Source: CAVTWS01 sp963738445 (GTDB taxonomy: Bacteria > Actinomycetota > Acidimicrobiia > Acidimicrobiales > SHLQ01). From it: a stretch of DNA of 64,000 bases. The notes under the pieces are model-generated. The model searched no databases, had not been told where the DNA came from, and saw only the letters and a list, made by a program, of their open reading frames with translations. The stretch is taken from the NCBI GenBank assembly GCA_963738445.1, contig CAVTWS010000004.1, positions 124,001 through 188,000 of the forward strand. Reading direction: 5' to 3'. Below are positions 15,574 through 26,980 of this stretch, piece by piece. The stretch's first letter is position 1. Each line of letters opens with the position of its first letter. The translations under genes and the position numbers were made by a program.

Positions 15574-18500
15574 TCAGACCGGTTCGTCGGTCGTGAGTCC
15601 GAACGCCCGCCACCATCCGGGTCCCGCACCGGCGGCCCGGGTGGCGGCGGCCGCCGCCATCAGGTCCTTCGGGTCGCCCGAGGCCGCGGCCTGGGCCACC
15701 CGGGCGATCATGGCGACAACACAGTCCGTCGGAGCGTTCGCCGCCAGGGTCTCGATCCGCTCCACCACCGCCAGGTCCAGCACACCGGACGGTGGTGTGC
15801 ACGCCAGCAGGGTCACACCGAGCGCCAGGACCTGGTCGGACAACGTGGCTGCGGAGGACGACGCAACCTCGGCCGCGCGCGCCGCGGCTTCCCCACGATG
15901 TCCGGCCCGGGCGTCGGCGAGGGCGCGCACGGCTTCGATGGCGGGCCCGGCGTGGCCGGGGTCAGCCAGTATCGACTGTGCCTCGGTCAGGTGGTCCTGC
16001 TGCAGGTGACACACCGCCGACGCCGTGACCCGCTCGACGTCGGCGAGGGCGAGCGAGTCGGTCGGGGGGACGATCTGCTCGAGCCAACGCCCGGCCCGCT
16101 CGGGGTCGCCCGCATCCAACGAACTCAGGGCCGCGGCCATCGGCACCAGCTGGGCGATACCGCGGCCATCGCGAACTCGGACGGACGTGGCGTTCTCGAA
16201 GACGGTCCAGGCCTGGTCGACCCGACCAGACCGGGCGAGCGACCGGCCGAGGGCCGCCCGAGCCTGGAACTCACCCAACACATCCCCGACTTCGGCGAAC
16301 ACCGTCAACGCCGTGTCAGCGAGCTCGGCGGCGCGCGCGGGATCGCCGGTCCACAGCTCCACGGTGGACTCCAGGACCACCATCATGGCCTGACCCCACC
16401 GGTCGTTCCGGGCCTGGGCCTCGGCGGAGGCGTCGCGAGCCAACTCACGCGCCTCGTCGAAACGGCCCTGCTCGGCGCGCACGAAACCCAGCAACCCCAT
16501 CGACCAGGCCGCACCGGCCGGGTCACTCAACTCGTTGTACAGCGCGGCCGATTCGGCGATGTCGGCTTCGGCCTGGGCGGTATCGCCCCGGGCGAACGAG
16601 ATCCAGGCCAGGTTCTGCCGGGCGACGGCCTCACCGATACGGTCCTCGGCCGCCGCCGACGAATCGCGCGCCGCCACCAGGAGCCGTTCGGCCCGGGTGG
16701 TATCGCCTTGCAGCAGCTGGCCGAGTCCCTGCAACCGCACCGCATCGCCCACACCGCGGGCGTCGCCGTGCGACGCGAAGAGGGCTTCGGCGGCCACCGC
16801 GCACCGATCCGCCCGGATGTACTCACCCTGGCGTTGGGCGACCTCGGCTTCGAGCAACATGGCGGTCGCCTGCTCGGCGGGCGTCATGGGCCGGCCGGTC
16901 AGCGTCTCGAGCTCGGCCGCGGCCAGCCCGTACTGGTGACTGCGGGCCAGGGCCCGGGCGCGATCGAGGCCGACGCCCACCACTCGGGGATCGTCGGGAG
17001 GGAGCAGGGCCAACGCCTCCGCGTACTGCCGGGCCGCGACCTCCATCGACTCGCCGCTTTCGGCCTGGTGAGCCGCGGCCAGGGTCCACTCGACGGCACG
17101 GTCGGCGACATCAGCCGGGACCCCGGGGATGATTCCCGCCCCAGCGACGCTCCCGGATTTGAGGCCCCCGCCGCCGAGGCCGGCGGGCACGCTGCCGATC
17201 TCTCGTGCCAGCTCGGCAGCCCGACGGTAGTGATGGGCGATGACGGCGCTGGCGCGGGGCGCCTCGGCCCTCAGCTCGGCCAGGAACCCCGCCACCCCGG
17301 CATGACGGCGGGCCCGTTCGGATTTCGGCAGGCGTTCATAGGCCACCTCACGGACGAGGTTCGACCGGAACTCCCAGGTGGTGGACGACGCGTCGAGGAG
17401 ATCCTGGTCCGCGAGCGAGCGCACGGTGTCGGCTACGTCAGCGACGTCGCGTAGCTGCCGGCCCATGGCCGCGAGCCCCGAGATCGGACCACGGCGACCG
17501 AGCACTGCGGCATCCTCGAGCACCCGGCGCTCCTCGTCGGCGAGACCATCCAGGCGAGCGCTGACCAGAGCCCGGAGGTTGTCGGGCAACGCGGTCACGT
17601 CGGTCGACTCGCCGCGTCGGACCGCCGCGGCCAGTTCCTCGATGAACAGCGGGTTCCCACCCGCCCGGCCGATGAGATCGGCGACGAGGCGTGGATCGGC
17701 GTCAGGCCCGAGCAGCTCCCCGAGCAGGTCCGCGGCTGCAACATCGCCCAGCGGTTCGAGGCTCAACGACACGAGGTTGGCGCGACCCACCCGCGGCGAC
17801 CAGCTGTCGAGCAGGGAGTGGCGTGCGGTCCCGATCACGACGAAGGGGTGGCGGGACAGGTGGGCGAGGAGGCCGGTGACGAGGTCGAGCAACGCCGGGT
17901 CGGCCCAGTGCAGGTCGCCCAGCAGCAACACCACGGGACCGCGATCGGCACGGGCGGTCATCAAGGTGCGCACGGCCCGCAGCGTCTCCGCGGTCGCCCG
18001 CTCCGGGTCGATCGACCGCAACGGGGTGTCGTAGCCGAGCAGGTGGAGCAGGCCCACCGCCGCCCGGCGCACGCTGACGTCGTCGGGGTCGAGGCCGGAA
18101 TCCGCGCTGACCGCCTGGAGGACGCGCGTCTCGGCCTCGGACCCGGGCGTGTCCGCCGTGAGATCGAGGACCGCCCGAAGCGCCTCCGCCAGGGCGAACC
18201 AGGCATCGGCCTCGCCGTACGGGACGCACCGCCCGGCGAGCACGGCCGCGTCGTAGGTCTCGGCCGCGTAGGCCGCCAACTCGGCGGCCAGCCGGGCTTT
18301 GCCGGCCCCGGCATCGCCCAGCATCAAGATGAGGTGGGCCCGGGCATGGCGGGCCGTGTGGTCGACCGCGGCCCGGAGCACCCGGAACTCGTCGTCGCGA
18401 CCGACCAAGCGGGCGCTCGATCCGTGCCGGCGGCGGCCCGGAGCACCGACGGCGTACAGCGCCCGCCACGCCGGCACGGCACCATCGCGGCCCCGGACCC

Positions 18501-19077
18501 GGAGCGCCCCGAGCGACTCGTACGCGATCACTTCCGACGTCGCGTGGTGGGTGGCCGGCCCGACCAGCACGGCGCCCGGATCGGCGAGGCCCTGGAGGCG
18601 GCTGGCCGTGTTCACGACATCGCCCATCGCGGTGACCGAGCTCTCGCCCGACATGGGGCCGACCACGACCTCGCCCGTGTTGACGCCGATCCTCAGGCGC
18701 AGATCGACACCGGCCTCGGCGGCGTAGTCGGCGACGGTCGTCTGCATGCGCAGGGCGGCGCGCACGGCCCGCTCGGGGTCGTCGCCGTGGGACACGGGGG
18801 CGCCGAACAACGCCAGCATGGCGTCGCCGATGACCTTGTCGACCCGACCACCGAACGACGCGACATCGTCGGCCAGGCGGCGAAAGCAGCCGTCGACCAG
18901 GAGCTTGACCCGCTCGGGATCGAGGGTTTCCGACAAGGTGGTGAACCCGACCAGATCGGCGAAGACGACCGACACGACCCGGCGTTCGTCGGCCACCGCG
19001 GCCGCGATGGGATGGCCACACGAAGCGCAGAAGCGTGCGTCCGCTGCGACCGGTGCCGCGCAGCTGGGGCAGACCAT
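15574..19077 (-). CDS. Class III adenylate/guanylate cyclase with AAA/NTPase and TPR regions
   Basis: A large protein of about 1167 residues. It has an N-terminal zinc ribbon (CPSCAAPV...FCASCG), then a class III cyclase domain: VVFADLVGFT with metal Asp, VDKVIGDAMLALFG with substrate Lys and second metal Asp, and MGDVVNTASRLQ with Asp, Asn and Arg. All core residues are kept. Next is an AAA/STAND-type ATPase with a slightly altered P-loop (GDAGAGKARL, Lys kept, Ser/Thr replaced by Ala) and Walker B LLLGDLHWADP, then about 500 residues of TPR-like Ala-rich helices. ATG 19077 has TACCAT 7 nt upstream. ATG 19086 overlaps that hexamer and is less likely. Confidence 0.88.
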   Translation of the reverse strand: MVCPSCAAPVAADARFCASCGHPIAAAVADERRVVSVVFADLVGFTTLSETLDPERVKLLVDGCFRRLADDVASFGGRVDKVIGDAMLALFGAPVSHGDDPERAVRAALRMQTTVADYAAEAGVDLRLRIGVNTGEVVVGPMSGESSVTAMGDVVNTASRLQGLADPGAVLVGPATHHATSEVIAYESLGALRVRGRDGAVPAWRALYAVGAPGRRRHGSSARLVGRDDEFRVLRAAVDHTARHARAHLILMLGDAGAGKARLAAELAAYAAETYDAAVLAGRCVPYGEADAWFALAEALRAVLDLTADTPGSEAETRVLQAVSADSGLDPDDVSVRRAAVGLLHLLGYDTPLRSIDPERATAETLRAVRTLMTARADRGPVVLLLGDLHWADPALLDLVTGLLAHLSRHPFVVIGTARHSLLDSWSPRVGRANLVSLSLEPLGDVAAADLLGELLGPDADPRLVADLIGRAGGNPLFIEELAAAVRRGESTDVTALPDNLRALVSARLDGLADEERRVLEDAAVLGRRGPISGLAAMGRQLRDVADVADTVRSLADQDLLDASSTTWEFRSNLVREVAYERLPKSERARRHAGVAGFLAELRAEAPRASAVIAHHYRRAAELAREIGSVPAGLGGGGLKSGSVAGAGIIPGVPADVADRAVEWTLAAAHQAESGESMEVAARQYAEALALLPPDDPRVVGVGLDRARALARSHQYGLAAAELETLTGRPMTPAEQATAMLLEAEVAQRQGEYIRADRCAVAAEALFASHGDARGVGDAVRLQGLGQLLQGDTTRAERLLVAARDSSAAAEDRIGEAVARQNLAWISFARGDTAQAEADIAESAALYNELSDPAGAAWSMGLLGFVRAEQGRFDEARELARDASAEAQARNDRWGQAMMVVLESTVELWTGDPARAAELADTALTVFAEVGDVLGEFQARAALGRSLARSGRVDQAWTVFENATSVRVRDGRGIAQLVPMAAALSSLDAGDPERAGRWLEQIVPPTDSLALADVERVTASAVCHLQQDHLTEAQSILADPGHAGPAIEAVRALADARAGHRGEAAARAAEVASSSAATLSDQVLALGVTLLACTPPSGVLDLAVVERIETLAANAPTDCVVAMIARVAQAAASGDPKDLMAAAAATRAAGAGPGWWRAFGLTTDEPV

Positions 19078-19158
19078 GTGACGCATGGTAGAGGAATTTC
19101 GAACGTCAGTTTGGGTCGACGGCCTCTAGGGTAGGCGTCGTCTCCGGAGGTACCGTTC

Positions 19159-19905
19159 GTGACCAACCCTTCCACCCTCACCCTTCCCGCGGCCACGGCC
19201 CGGGACGCCGTCAAGATCTACGGCCAGGGCGACACCGAGGTCCGCGCGCTCGATGGTGTCAGCATCACATTCGAACGAGCCCAGTTCACCGCGGTCATGG
19301 GGCCGTCGGGTTCGGGTAAGTCCACCCTGATGCACTGCCTGGCCGGCCTCGACACCTTGACCAGCGGCGACGTCATGGTGGGCGACGTCAACCTGTCGCA
19401 GCTGAGCGAGCAGGAGCTCACCATCTTGCGCCGGGACCGGATCGGTTTCGTGTTCCAGGCCTTCAACCTGGTGCCGACCCTGACCGCCATCGAGAACATC
19501 ACCCTCCCCATCGACCTCGCCAAGCGGTCCCCGGACCAGGCGTGGCTGGATACCGTCGTCGACGCGGTCGGCCTGGCCAACCGTCTCAGCCATCGGCCGA
19601 GCGAGCTGTCGGGCGGACAGCAGCAGCGGGTGGCCGTGGCCCGGGCGCTGGCCAATCGCCCCGAGATCATCTTCGCCGACGAACCGACCGGCAACCTCGA
19701 CAGCCGCAGCGGCGCCGAGATCCTCTCCTTCTTGCGGCGTGCGGTCGACGAGTTCCGGCAGACCATCGTGATGGTCACCCACGACCCCAATGCCGCCTCC
19801 TACGCGGACCGCGCGGTCTTCCTCGCCGACGGCCGGATCGTCAACGAGATTCCTCATCCCACCGCGCAGGTCATCCTCGATTACCAGAAGACCCAGGGCG
19901 GCTGA
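19159..19905 (+). CDS. ABC transporter ATP-binding protein, MacB/LolD-like
   Basis: A 248-residue ATPase. The Walker A is GPSGSGKST, the Q-loop region is GFVFQAFNLVPTLTAIEN, the signature is LSGGQQQR, the Walker B is IIFADEPTGNLD and the H-loop is MVTHDP. This FtsE/LolD/MacB class powers mechanotransmission by an FtsX-like permease rather than classic import. GTG 19159 has GGAGG upstream, and TAGGGT at about 19127 may be its -10. The permease starts 4 nt after the stop, so the two form one operon and one complex. Confidence 0.93.
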   Translation: MTNPSTLTLPAATARDAVKIYGQGDTEVRALDGVSITFERAQFTAVMGPSGSGKSTLMHCLAGLDTLTSGDVMVGDVNLSQLSEQELTILRRDRIGFVFQAFNLVPTLTAIENITLPIDLAKRSPDQAWLDTVVDAVGLANRLSHRPSELSGGQQQRVAVARALANRPEIIFADEPTGNLDSRSGAEILSFLRRAVDEFRQTIVMVTHDPNAASYADRAVFLADGRIVNEIPHPTAQVILDYQKTQGG

Positions 19906-19908
19906 GCC

Positions 19909-22452
19909 ATGTGGAGAGTTACGCGCCGAGCGCTCGCCGCCAACAAGATCCGGTTCATCCTCACCACGTTCACGGTGTTCCTGGGCGTGGCCTTCGTGGT
20001 GGCCAGCTTCGTCGTGGCCGACAGCCTCCGAGACACCTTCGGAGAGCTGGCCACCGACGTCAACGAGGGCAAGGATCTCATCGTCCGGGGTGCAGTCGCC
20101 GCTGGCGACCGTGATTTCGGTGCGCCGGCGGTCGACGAGGCGCTCGTCGAGCAGGTCGCCGCCATCCCGGGAATCGACCAGGTCGAAGGTGAGCTGTTCG
20201 TGCTCGGCACGGTCGCCATCGACGACAACGGCGACCCTATGGAGACGTTCGGCCCGCCCATCGCCGGCGTGAACTGGGGCGACCTCACCGACCTCAACCA
20301 GTGGTACCTCACCGAGGGCGAGCGCCCCGCCGCTGACGAGTTCGCCGTCGATCTGGAATCCTTCGGCGAGTACGAGTTCACGATCGGCAACACCTACACG
20401 GTGGTAACCCCTGCCTACGGCCCCCGGGAGTTCCGCCTGTCGGGCGTGGTGCAGTTCGGCGAGGAGGAGAACAAGTCGGCCGGGACTCGTTTCGTCGCCT
20501 TCGACACGCCCACCGCCCAGGATGTGCTCGGGTACCCCGGAGCCTTCAACGAGATCTGGATCAGCCTGCAGGACGGCGCCGATCGGGAGGCGATCCAGGA
20601 CCAGATCGCCGGTCTGCTCCCGGGCGACAACGAGGTCGTCACCGCCGAGGTGGCCACCGAGGAGTTCGAGGATTCGTTCCGGGAGTTCCTCGACCCGTTC
20701 GGTATCGCCTTGCTCGTGTTCGCCGTGGTGATCCTGTTCGTCAGTGCGTTCCTCGTGAACAACGTGTTCAACATCGTTTTGGGCCAACGGCTGCGCGAGC
20801 TGGCCCTGCTCCGAGCCGTCGGAGCGACCGGGCGCCAGATCCGCCGATCGGTGATCGCCGAGTCCCTCGCCGTGGGCGTCACCGCGACCGCCGCGGGCAT
20901 CCTGTTCGGGTGGCTGCTCGGGGGCGGGATCTTGGGCCTGTTCAATGCCCTCGGGTTCTCCTTCCCCAAGGGCTCGCTGCCCATGCGGCCTCGCACCATC
21001 ATCGTGGCGGCGATCCTGGGTATCGGCTTCACCGCGGTGTCATCGTTCGTGCCCGCCCGCAAGGCCGGCCGCATCCCACCGATCGCCGCCCTCGGCCAGG
21101 ACACCCGCCTCGAGCCCACCTCCACCCGCCGCCGCACCATCGTGGGCCTCGTCATGGCGGCGTTCGGTATCCTTCTGACCGCTCAGGGAATGTTCGCCTC
21201 GTTCGACGAGACCTCCGCTCAGCTCAGCACCTTGGGCCTCGGCGCGGCGATCCTCTTTCTGGCCGTCGGGGTGCTGAGCCCGCTGATCGCCCGACCGGTG
21301 GCGTTGGCCCTCGGCCGACCGATCGCCAGGGCGTTCGGCACCGCCGGGCGGTTGGCCCGGCTCAATGCCGCGCGCACTCCACGCCGCACCGCGGCCACCG
21401 CCGTGGTGCTCACGATCGGGCTCGCGCTCGTCTCGTTGGTTGCGGTGGTCGCGTCGTCGATCATCACGTCGTTCCGCTCCACCCTGGCCACGTCCGTCGA
21501 CGCCGAGTTCGTGTTCACCGACGCCAGTTTCAGTGGATTCCCGTCAGCGCTCGTCGACGAGCTGAAACAGCTGCCCGAGCTCGACGCCGTGATCGGCTTC
21601 CAGCAGGGCAGCATGCTGATCGACGGCGACGAGGAGACCGTCACGGCCCTCGATCTCGCCGCCCTGCCCATCGCCATGGACATCGACGTGCAGGAGGGCA
21701 GCCTCGACGCCGTCGGCACCAGCGGCGTGGCCATCCACGAAGACGTGGCCGACGAGCGAAGCCTCTCCGCCGGCGACCCGGTCACCATCACCTACCAGAA
21801 CGGCGTCGAGGTGGCGCAGGAGATCGCCGCCATCTACGGCGATGACAGCATCGTCGGCAGTTACGTGGTCGACCTGACTCAGTTCGACCCCAACACCGAC
21901 GGTTCACTCTTCTTCTGGGCATTCGGCAAGATCGACGACAGCGTCAACCCGGCCCAGGCCCGGGCCGCCATCAGCGCCATCACCGACAACTATCCCCAGA
22001 TCGACGTGGAAGACCAGAGCGAGTTCCTCGACTCCCAAGCGGCGCAGTTCAACAACATCCTCATCATCGTCTACGTGTTCCTCGGCTTCGCGCTGATCGT
22101 GGCTCTGTTCGGCATCGCGCTCACCCTGATCCTGTCGGTCTACGAGCGCACTCGCGAGATCGGCCTGCTCCGAGCCGTGGGCATGAGCCGGCGCGAAACC
22201 AAACGCATGATCCGTTGGGAAGCGGTGATCATCGCCGCCTTCGGCGCCGTGCTCGGACTCGTCCTCGGCTCGGTTCTGGGCGTGGCCCTGGCCTCGGCCA
22301 TGCCCGAGTCGTTCATCAATACGATCGACATGCCGTTCGGTCAGCTCATCATGTTCTTCGTGCTCGTGATCGTTTTCACACTGGTCGCGGCGATCTTCCC
22401 CGCCCGCCGGGTCGGCCAGCTCAACGTGCTCGACGCCATCTCGCGGGACTGA
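19909..22452 (+). CDS. ABC transporter permease, FtsX/MacB-PCD type, duplicated
   Basis: An 847-residue permease in the actinobacterial two-module form. Helix 1 (ILTTFTVFLGVAFVVASFVVAD) is followed by a large external MacB-PCD domain, then three helices with RLRELALLRAVGATGRQIRR. A second helix/external domain/three-helix module follows, with RTREIGLLRAVGMSRRETKRM. The conserved LLRAVG cytoplasmic loop couples to the ATPase. Such systems move lipids, lipoproteins or peptides, or work as envelope mechanosensors. The cargo here is unknown. It ends 13 nt from the convergent lhr gene. Confidence 0.9.
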   Translation: MWRVTRRALAANKIRFILTTFTVFLGVAFVVASFVVADSLRDTFGELATDVNEGKDLIVRGAVAAGDRDFGAPAVDEALVEQVAAIPGIDQVEGELFVLGTVAIDDNGDPMETFGPPIAGVNWGDLTDLNQWYLTEGERPAADEFAVDLESFGEYEFTIGNTYTVVTPAYGPREFRLSGVVQFGEEENKSAGTRFVAFDTPTAQDVLGYPGAFNEIWISLQDGADREAIQDQIAGLLPGDNEVVTAEVATEEFEDSFREFLDPFGIALLVFAVVILFVSAFLVNNVFNIVLGQRLRELALLRAVGATGRQIRRSVIAESLAVGVTATAAGILFGWLLGGGILGLFNALGFSFPKGSLPMRPRTIIVAAILGIGFTAVSSFVPARKAGRIPPIAALGQDTRLEPTSTRRRTIVGLVMAAFGILLTAQGMFASFDETSAQLSTLGLGAAILFLAVGVLSPLIARPVALALGRPIARAFGTAGRLARLNAARTPRRTAATAVVLTIGLALVSLVAVVASSIITSFRSTLATSVDAEFVFTDASFSGFPSALVDELKQLPELDAVIGFQQGSMLIDGDEETVTALDLAALPIAMDIDVQEGSLDAVGTSGVAIHEDVADERSLSAGDPVTITYQNGVEVAQEIAAIYGDDSIVGSYVVDLTQFDPNTDGSLFFWAFGKIDDSVNPAQARAAISAITDNYPQIDVEDQSEFLDSQAAQFNNILIIVYVFLGFALIVALFGIALTLILSVYERTREIGLLRAVGMSRRETKRMIRWEAVIIAAFGAVLGLVLGSVLGVALASAMPESFINTIDMPFGQLIMFFVLVIVFTLVAAIFPARRVGQLNVLDAISRD

Positions 22453-22464
22453 CTCCGATCGCGC

Positions 22465-25400
22465 TCAGCCGGCGCGGGCCGAGCGGAGCACCAGACCTCG
22501 ATAACCGTCCCGGAACCCGGCCGATCGCAGGGCATCCGCCCACGGCGACTCCCGGCTCGGCTGGCCGTCGATCCGCTGCACATCGAGCGTGGTGACACGC
22601 CGGGAGGTCACCAACGTGACCAGGCAATCCACCCAACCCGGGCTCGATTCCGCCGCCGGGAAGGTGATCACGTGCCGGCCACCGCGCTCCAGATAGGCCG
22701 CGGGCAGGCCATCGATCAGTACCACATGGGCGCCGGCCTGGCGCGCCGGCCGGCCCGCCGACTCGGGCCACGGGAGCACCGAGCCGTACGGCTGGGCCAG
22801 GTCCACCGCGGAGAGCACGAGGGCCGAGCCCGCCACTCGGGCCGAATCGGCCGGATCGGGCCGAAAGGTCCGGAGACGATCGACCGCCCCCGGCAACGCG
22901 AACTGGGCTGCCCCCAAACCACCCACGAAGTACCCGCGACGTACCTGCCCGCGCGCCTCGAGACCCTGCAGGCTCGGGTACACACCGGCGAAGCCACCGG
23001 TGACCCCTTCGGCCAGGGCCGTCTCCCGTGCCAGCACGCCATACCTATCGAGGAGCTGACGAGCCCGGGAGTCCGCCCGATGCTCGATCGGGCTCGACGA
23101 GACCAGCAGCGGCGCCACCAGGCTCCAGCGGCCCGACGCCGACGGCGGACCACCGCGGACCAGGGTGGTGTGGCGAGCGCGCGTGCGGCGGGCGGTGGAG
23201 CGGGCGGGACCCGAAGCCGCGCCGCGGGTTCAGGAACGCTCGCAACGGGGTGAGCGCATCGTTGGTCACCTCGCCGGCCCAGACGAGGTCGTACAACGCG
23301 GCCAGCACGGTGGTGTCGTCGTACGGGAGCTCGGCCTCGTGGACCGCTTCGACCAGGTCGGGCCAGAACACCGAGCCCCGTTGGGCGAGGCGGCCTCGAA
23401 GCGCCTCGTGGTGGGGTCCGCCCGACGAGAGATCGACCGTCACCGGATCGAGGAGGACCGGGGCGTCGTCCCGGAAGGCGAGCCGTACCCGGCCATCCGC
23501 GGCGCCGATGGCGCCGGCGCCGACCCAGATGACCTCGCCGGCCGACAGCAGCTCATCCAGGTCGGCCGCCCGGTAGCTGTGGATCCGGGCGGCCAGGATG
23601 TCGGCCTCCAGCACCGACAGCGGAATCGCCGCGCCCTGGAGTTGACCGACAACATCCGCCACGGCGTCGACGCCGCGCCGGCGGGCGCCGACCCCCTGCC
23701 ACGCGGGAAGGAAGCGGGCGAGGGTCGCCGCGTCGACGGGCTCGATCTCACGGCGGAGCAAGGCGAGTGAACGCCGACGCAGGGCGCGCAGGACGTCGAG
23801 GTCGCACCATTCCCGTTCGGCACCGTCGGGTCGGAAATCTCCCCACAGGAGCAGCCCCCGCTGGACCATGTGGTCGAGCACCACCCGAACGGGATCGGGC
23901 GCCAGCCCCAGCCACGCCGCACACTGCCCGGTGGTGAACGGTCCGTGGGTACGGGCGAACCGGGCCACGAGCACGGCGAGCGGTTCGTCGACCGGATCGG
24001 TGAACGCGGTCGGCAATCCGAGTGGGACCGCCACGCCCAGCGCATCCCGCAACACGGCGGCATCCTCGGCCGCCGCCAGACGGTCCTCGCCGGCGATCGT
24101 GACCAGGATGGCCCGTCGCGATCGCACGAGGCCCTCGATCCACGTCTCGACCGGAGCATCGGCGACGGCGCGCAGCTGGACTTCCGATCGCAGGAGCGGA
24201 CCGATCCGTCGCAAGCGGTCGTGGAGCTCATCAGGATCTCGCGCCCGCCAACCGTCAGCCAGACCTTGGAGCTCGAGCTCGATGTCGGCGACGGCGGCGG
24301 GCTCGAGCAGCTGCCGGAGCTCGTCGTCGCCGAGAAGCTCACGGAGCAGGTGACGGTCGAGGGCCAGCGCCGCCGCGCGCCGTTCGGCCAGCGGGGCGTC
24401 GCCCTCGTACATGTACACGGCGATCCACGAGAACAACAGCGACTGCGCCATGGGCGAGGCGTGCTCGGTGTCCACCGAGACGAGCCGGACCCGGCGGTTG
24501 CGGAAGTCGGCCATCAGCGACCGGAGCGCGGTCACGTCGAACACCTCGTGCAGGCACTCGCGCGTGGCCTCGAGCAGGATCGGGAAGCTCGGATGGTGCG
24601 CGGCGACGGCCAGGAGATCGGCGGACCGCTGGCGTTGCTGCCACAACGGCGTGCGCCGATCAGGGCGCCGGCGCGGCAGCAGCAGCGCTCTCGCCGCGCA
24701 CTCCCGGAATCGGGAGGCGAACAGCGCGGACGCTGGCAGCTCGGCCACGACGGCGTCGGTGATCTCGTCGGGGTCGAAGACGAGATCCTCGGGCGCCAGG
24801 TGGTCGACCACCTCGGGGAGCCGGAGCACGATGCCGTCGTCGGTCCACATGAGCTCGACCTCGGTCCCCCACGCCTCGCCGAGCCGGCGCCGCAGGGCCA
24901 GCCCCCAGGGCGCGTGGACCGCGGCGCCGAACGGCGTGAGAATGCACACCCGCCAATCGCCGATCTCGTCGCGGAAGCGCTCCACCACGACCGTGCGGTC
25001 ATCGGGCACGGCGCCGGTGGCCGCGGCCTGGTCGGCGAGGTAGCCGACGAGGTTCGCCGCCGCCCGGGGGTCGAGGTGGTGATCGGAGATGAGGCGGGCC
25101 ACCGCATCGGGAGCGGCCCGGATCTCACGGGTGAACGCACCGACCGCCCGACCCAGCTCGACCGGTCGGCCGGGTCCGTCGCCGTGCCAGAACGGCATCT
25201 TGCCCGGAAGCCCGGGGGCGGGGGTCACGATCACCCGGTCGAAGGTGATGTCGTCGATCCGCCAGGTCGAGGCGCCGAGCATGAACACCTCGCCGGGGCG
25301 GCTCTCATAGACCATCTCCTCATCGAGCTCACCCACCCGGGTGCCGTCCGGGAGGAACACGCCGAACAGGCCGCGGTCGGGGATGGTGCCGGGATTGGTG

Positions 25401-26948
25401 ACGGCGAGTCGTTGGGCGCCGGCCCGGCCCCGGATGGTGCCGGCCACACGATCCCAGACGATGCGGGGCGTGAGCCCACCGAATTCCTCGGACGGGTACC
25501 GCCCCGACAGCATGTCGAGCACGGACACGAGGAGGTCGTCGGACAGGTCCGCGTACGGCGCCGCCCGCCGCACCAGGGCCACGAGCCGTCGACCGACCAT
25601 TCGTCGAGCGCGGCCATGGCCACGATCTGCTGAGCCAGGACATCGAGTGGGTTCCGGGGGTAGTGGGTGGCCTCGATGAGGCCGCTGTGCATGCGGTCCA
25701 CCACGACGGTCGCCTCGAGCAGATCGCCCCGGTGCTTCGGGAAGATCTTGCCGACCGATGGAGCGCCGACCTGGTGCCCCGCCCGCCCGACCCGTTGCAG
25801 TCCGCGCGACACGGCGCCGGGGGACTCGATCTGGATGACGAGATCGACCGCACCCATGTCGATCCCGAGCTCGAGCGAGCTGGTCGCCACCAGCCCGCGG
25901 AGGCGTCCGGCCTTGAGGTCGTCCTCGATCTGGAGCCGCCGCTCACGGCTCAACGACCCGTGGTGCGCCATGACGAGCGGCGGAACGGCGCCTTCGGGGG
26001 ATTCGTCGGCGGAGTCATGCTGCTCCAACCACAACTCGTTCAGGCGGGCCGCCAGACGTTCGGCCATGCGGCGGGCATTGACGAAGACGATCGTGGACTG
26101 ATGCGACTCGATCAGCTCCAGCAACTTCGGGTGCATGGCCGGCCAGATCGACATCCGCTCGGGCGCCCCCAACCGGGGATCCTCACCGCTCTCGACGACC
26201 TCCCCCAGGCGCGCCATGTCGTCGACGGGGACGACGACCTCGATGTCGAGGTCCTTGCGCACGCCCGCATCCACCACCGTGACGGCGCGTGGCTGTCCCG
26301 GCGCCTCGAACCCGCCGAGGAACCGGGCGATCTCCTCCAACGGACGCTGCGTGGCCGACAGCCCGATCCGCTGCGGCGGGCGTTCGCAGATCGCGTCGAG
26401 CCGTTCGAGACTCAACGCGAGGTGCGAACCCCGTTTGGTGGCGGCGACAGCATGGATCTCATCGACGATGACGGTGTCGACCGAGGCCAGGGTCTCCCGG
26501 GCGCGTGAGGTGAGTATCAGGTAGAGGGACTCGGGCGTGGTGATCAAGATGTCCGGCGGGTTGCGCTGGAGCCGACGCCGTTCGTCGGCCGCGGTGTCGC
26601 CGGTGCGCAGGCCGACGCTCGGCTCACGGATCGGCATGCCCAACCTCTGCGCGGCCAGAGCGATCCCCGGGAGCGGCGACCGCAGGTTCTTCTCCACATC
26701 GACCGCCAACCGCGCAGGGGCGACAGGTAGAGGACCCGGGTGCCGGCGGAGGCATCGGGGTCGTTCATCACCCGATCGATGCTCCACAGGAACGCGGCCA
26801 AGGTCTTCCCCGACCCCGTGGGGGCCAGGATCAGGCTGTGCCCACCGTCGGCGATGGCCTTCCACCCCTGCTCCTGGGCCGGTGTGGGCGCGCGGAAGCT
26901 GCTCTCGAACCAGGCCCGGGTGGGCTCCGAGAATCGTCCGAGCGCCAT
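22465..26948 (-). CDS. lhr: Lhr-type DEAD/DEAH helicase, split by three frameshifts
   Basis: Read with frame changes, this is a full-length large helicase of about 1494 residues. Frame a (26948 to about 26710) starts RFSEPTRAWFE and has the P-loop APTGSGKTLAAF. Frame b (to about 25587) has AVDVEKNLRSPL, the DEAH-like box VDEIHAV, SATQRPLEEIARFLGG and the motif VI region GLQRVGRAGHQ. Frame c (to about 23215) holds the winged-helix and C-terminal region. Frame d (to 22465) holds GGRWSL-type and LLDRYGVLARE sequences. Lhr proteins unwind DNA and RNA:DNA during repair. Each break is one base, and protein similarity resumes immediately, so assembly indels are likelier than decay. Confidence 0.85.
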
Positions 26949-26980
26949 GGCCGGCACCCTACCGGCAGCCTGAGACCGCG

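Noticed and set aside
15898..17454. Long plus-strand frame inside the cyclase gene
   Set aside because: Composition is Gly/His/Arg-rich with no domains, while the minus strand carries cyclase and ATPase motifs.
22716..26865. Independent genes for each lhr fragment
   Set aside because: The fragments join end to end with continuous Lhr domain order, so they are one frameshifted gene.
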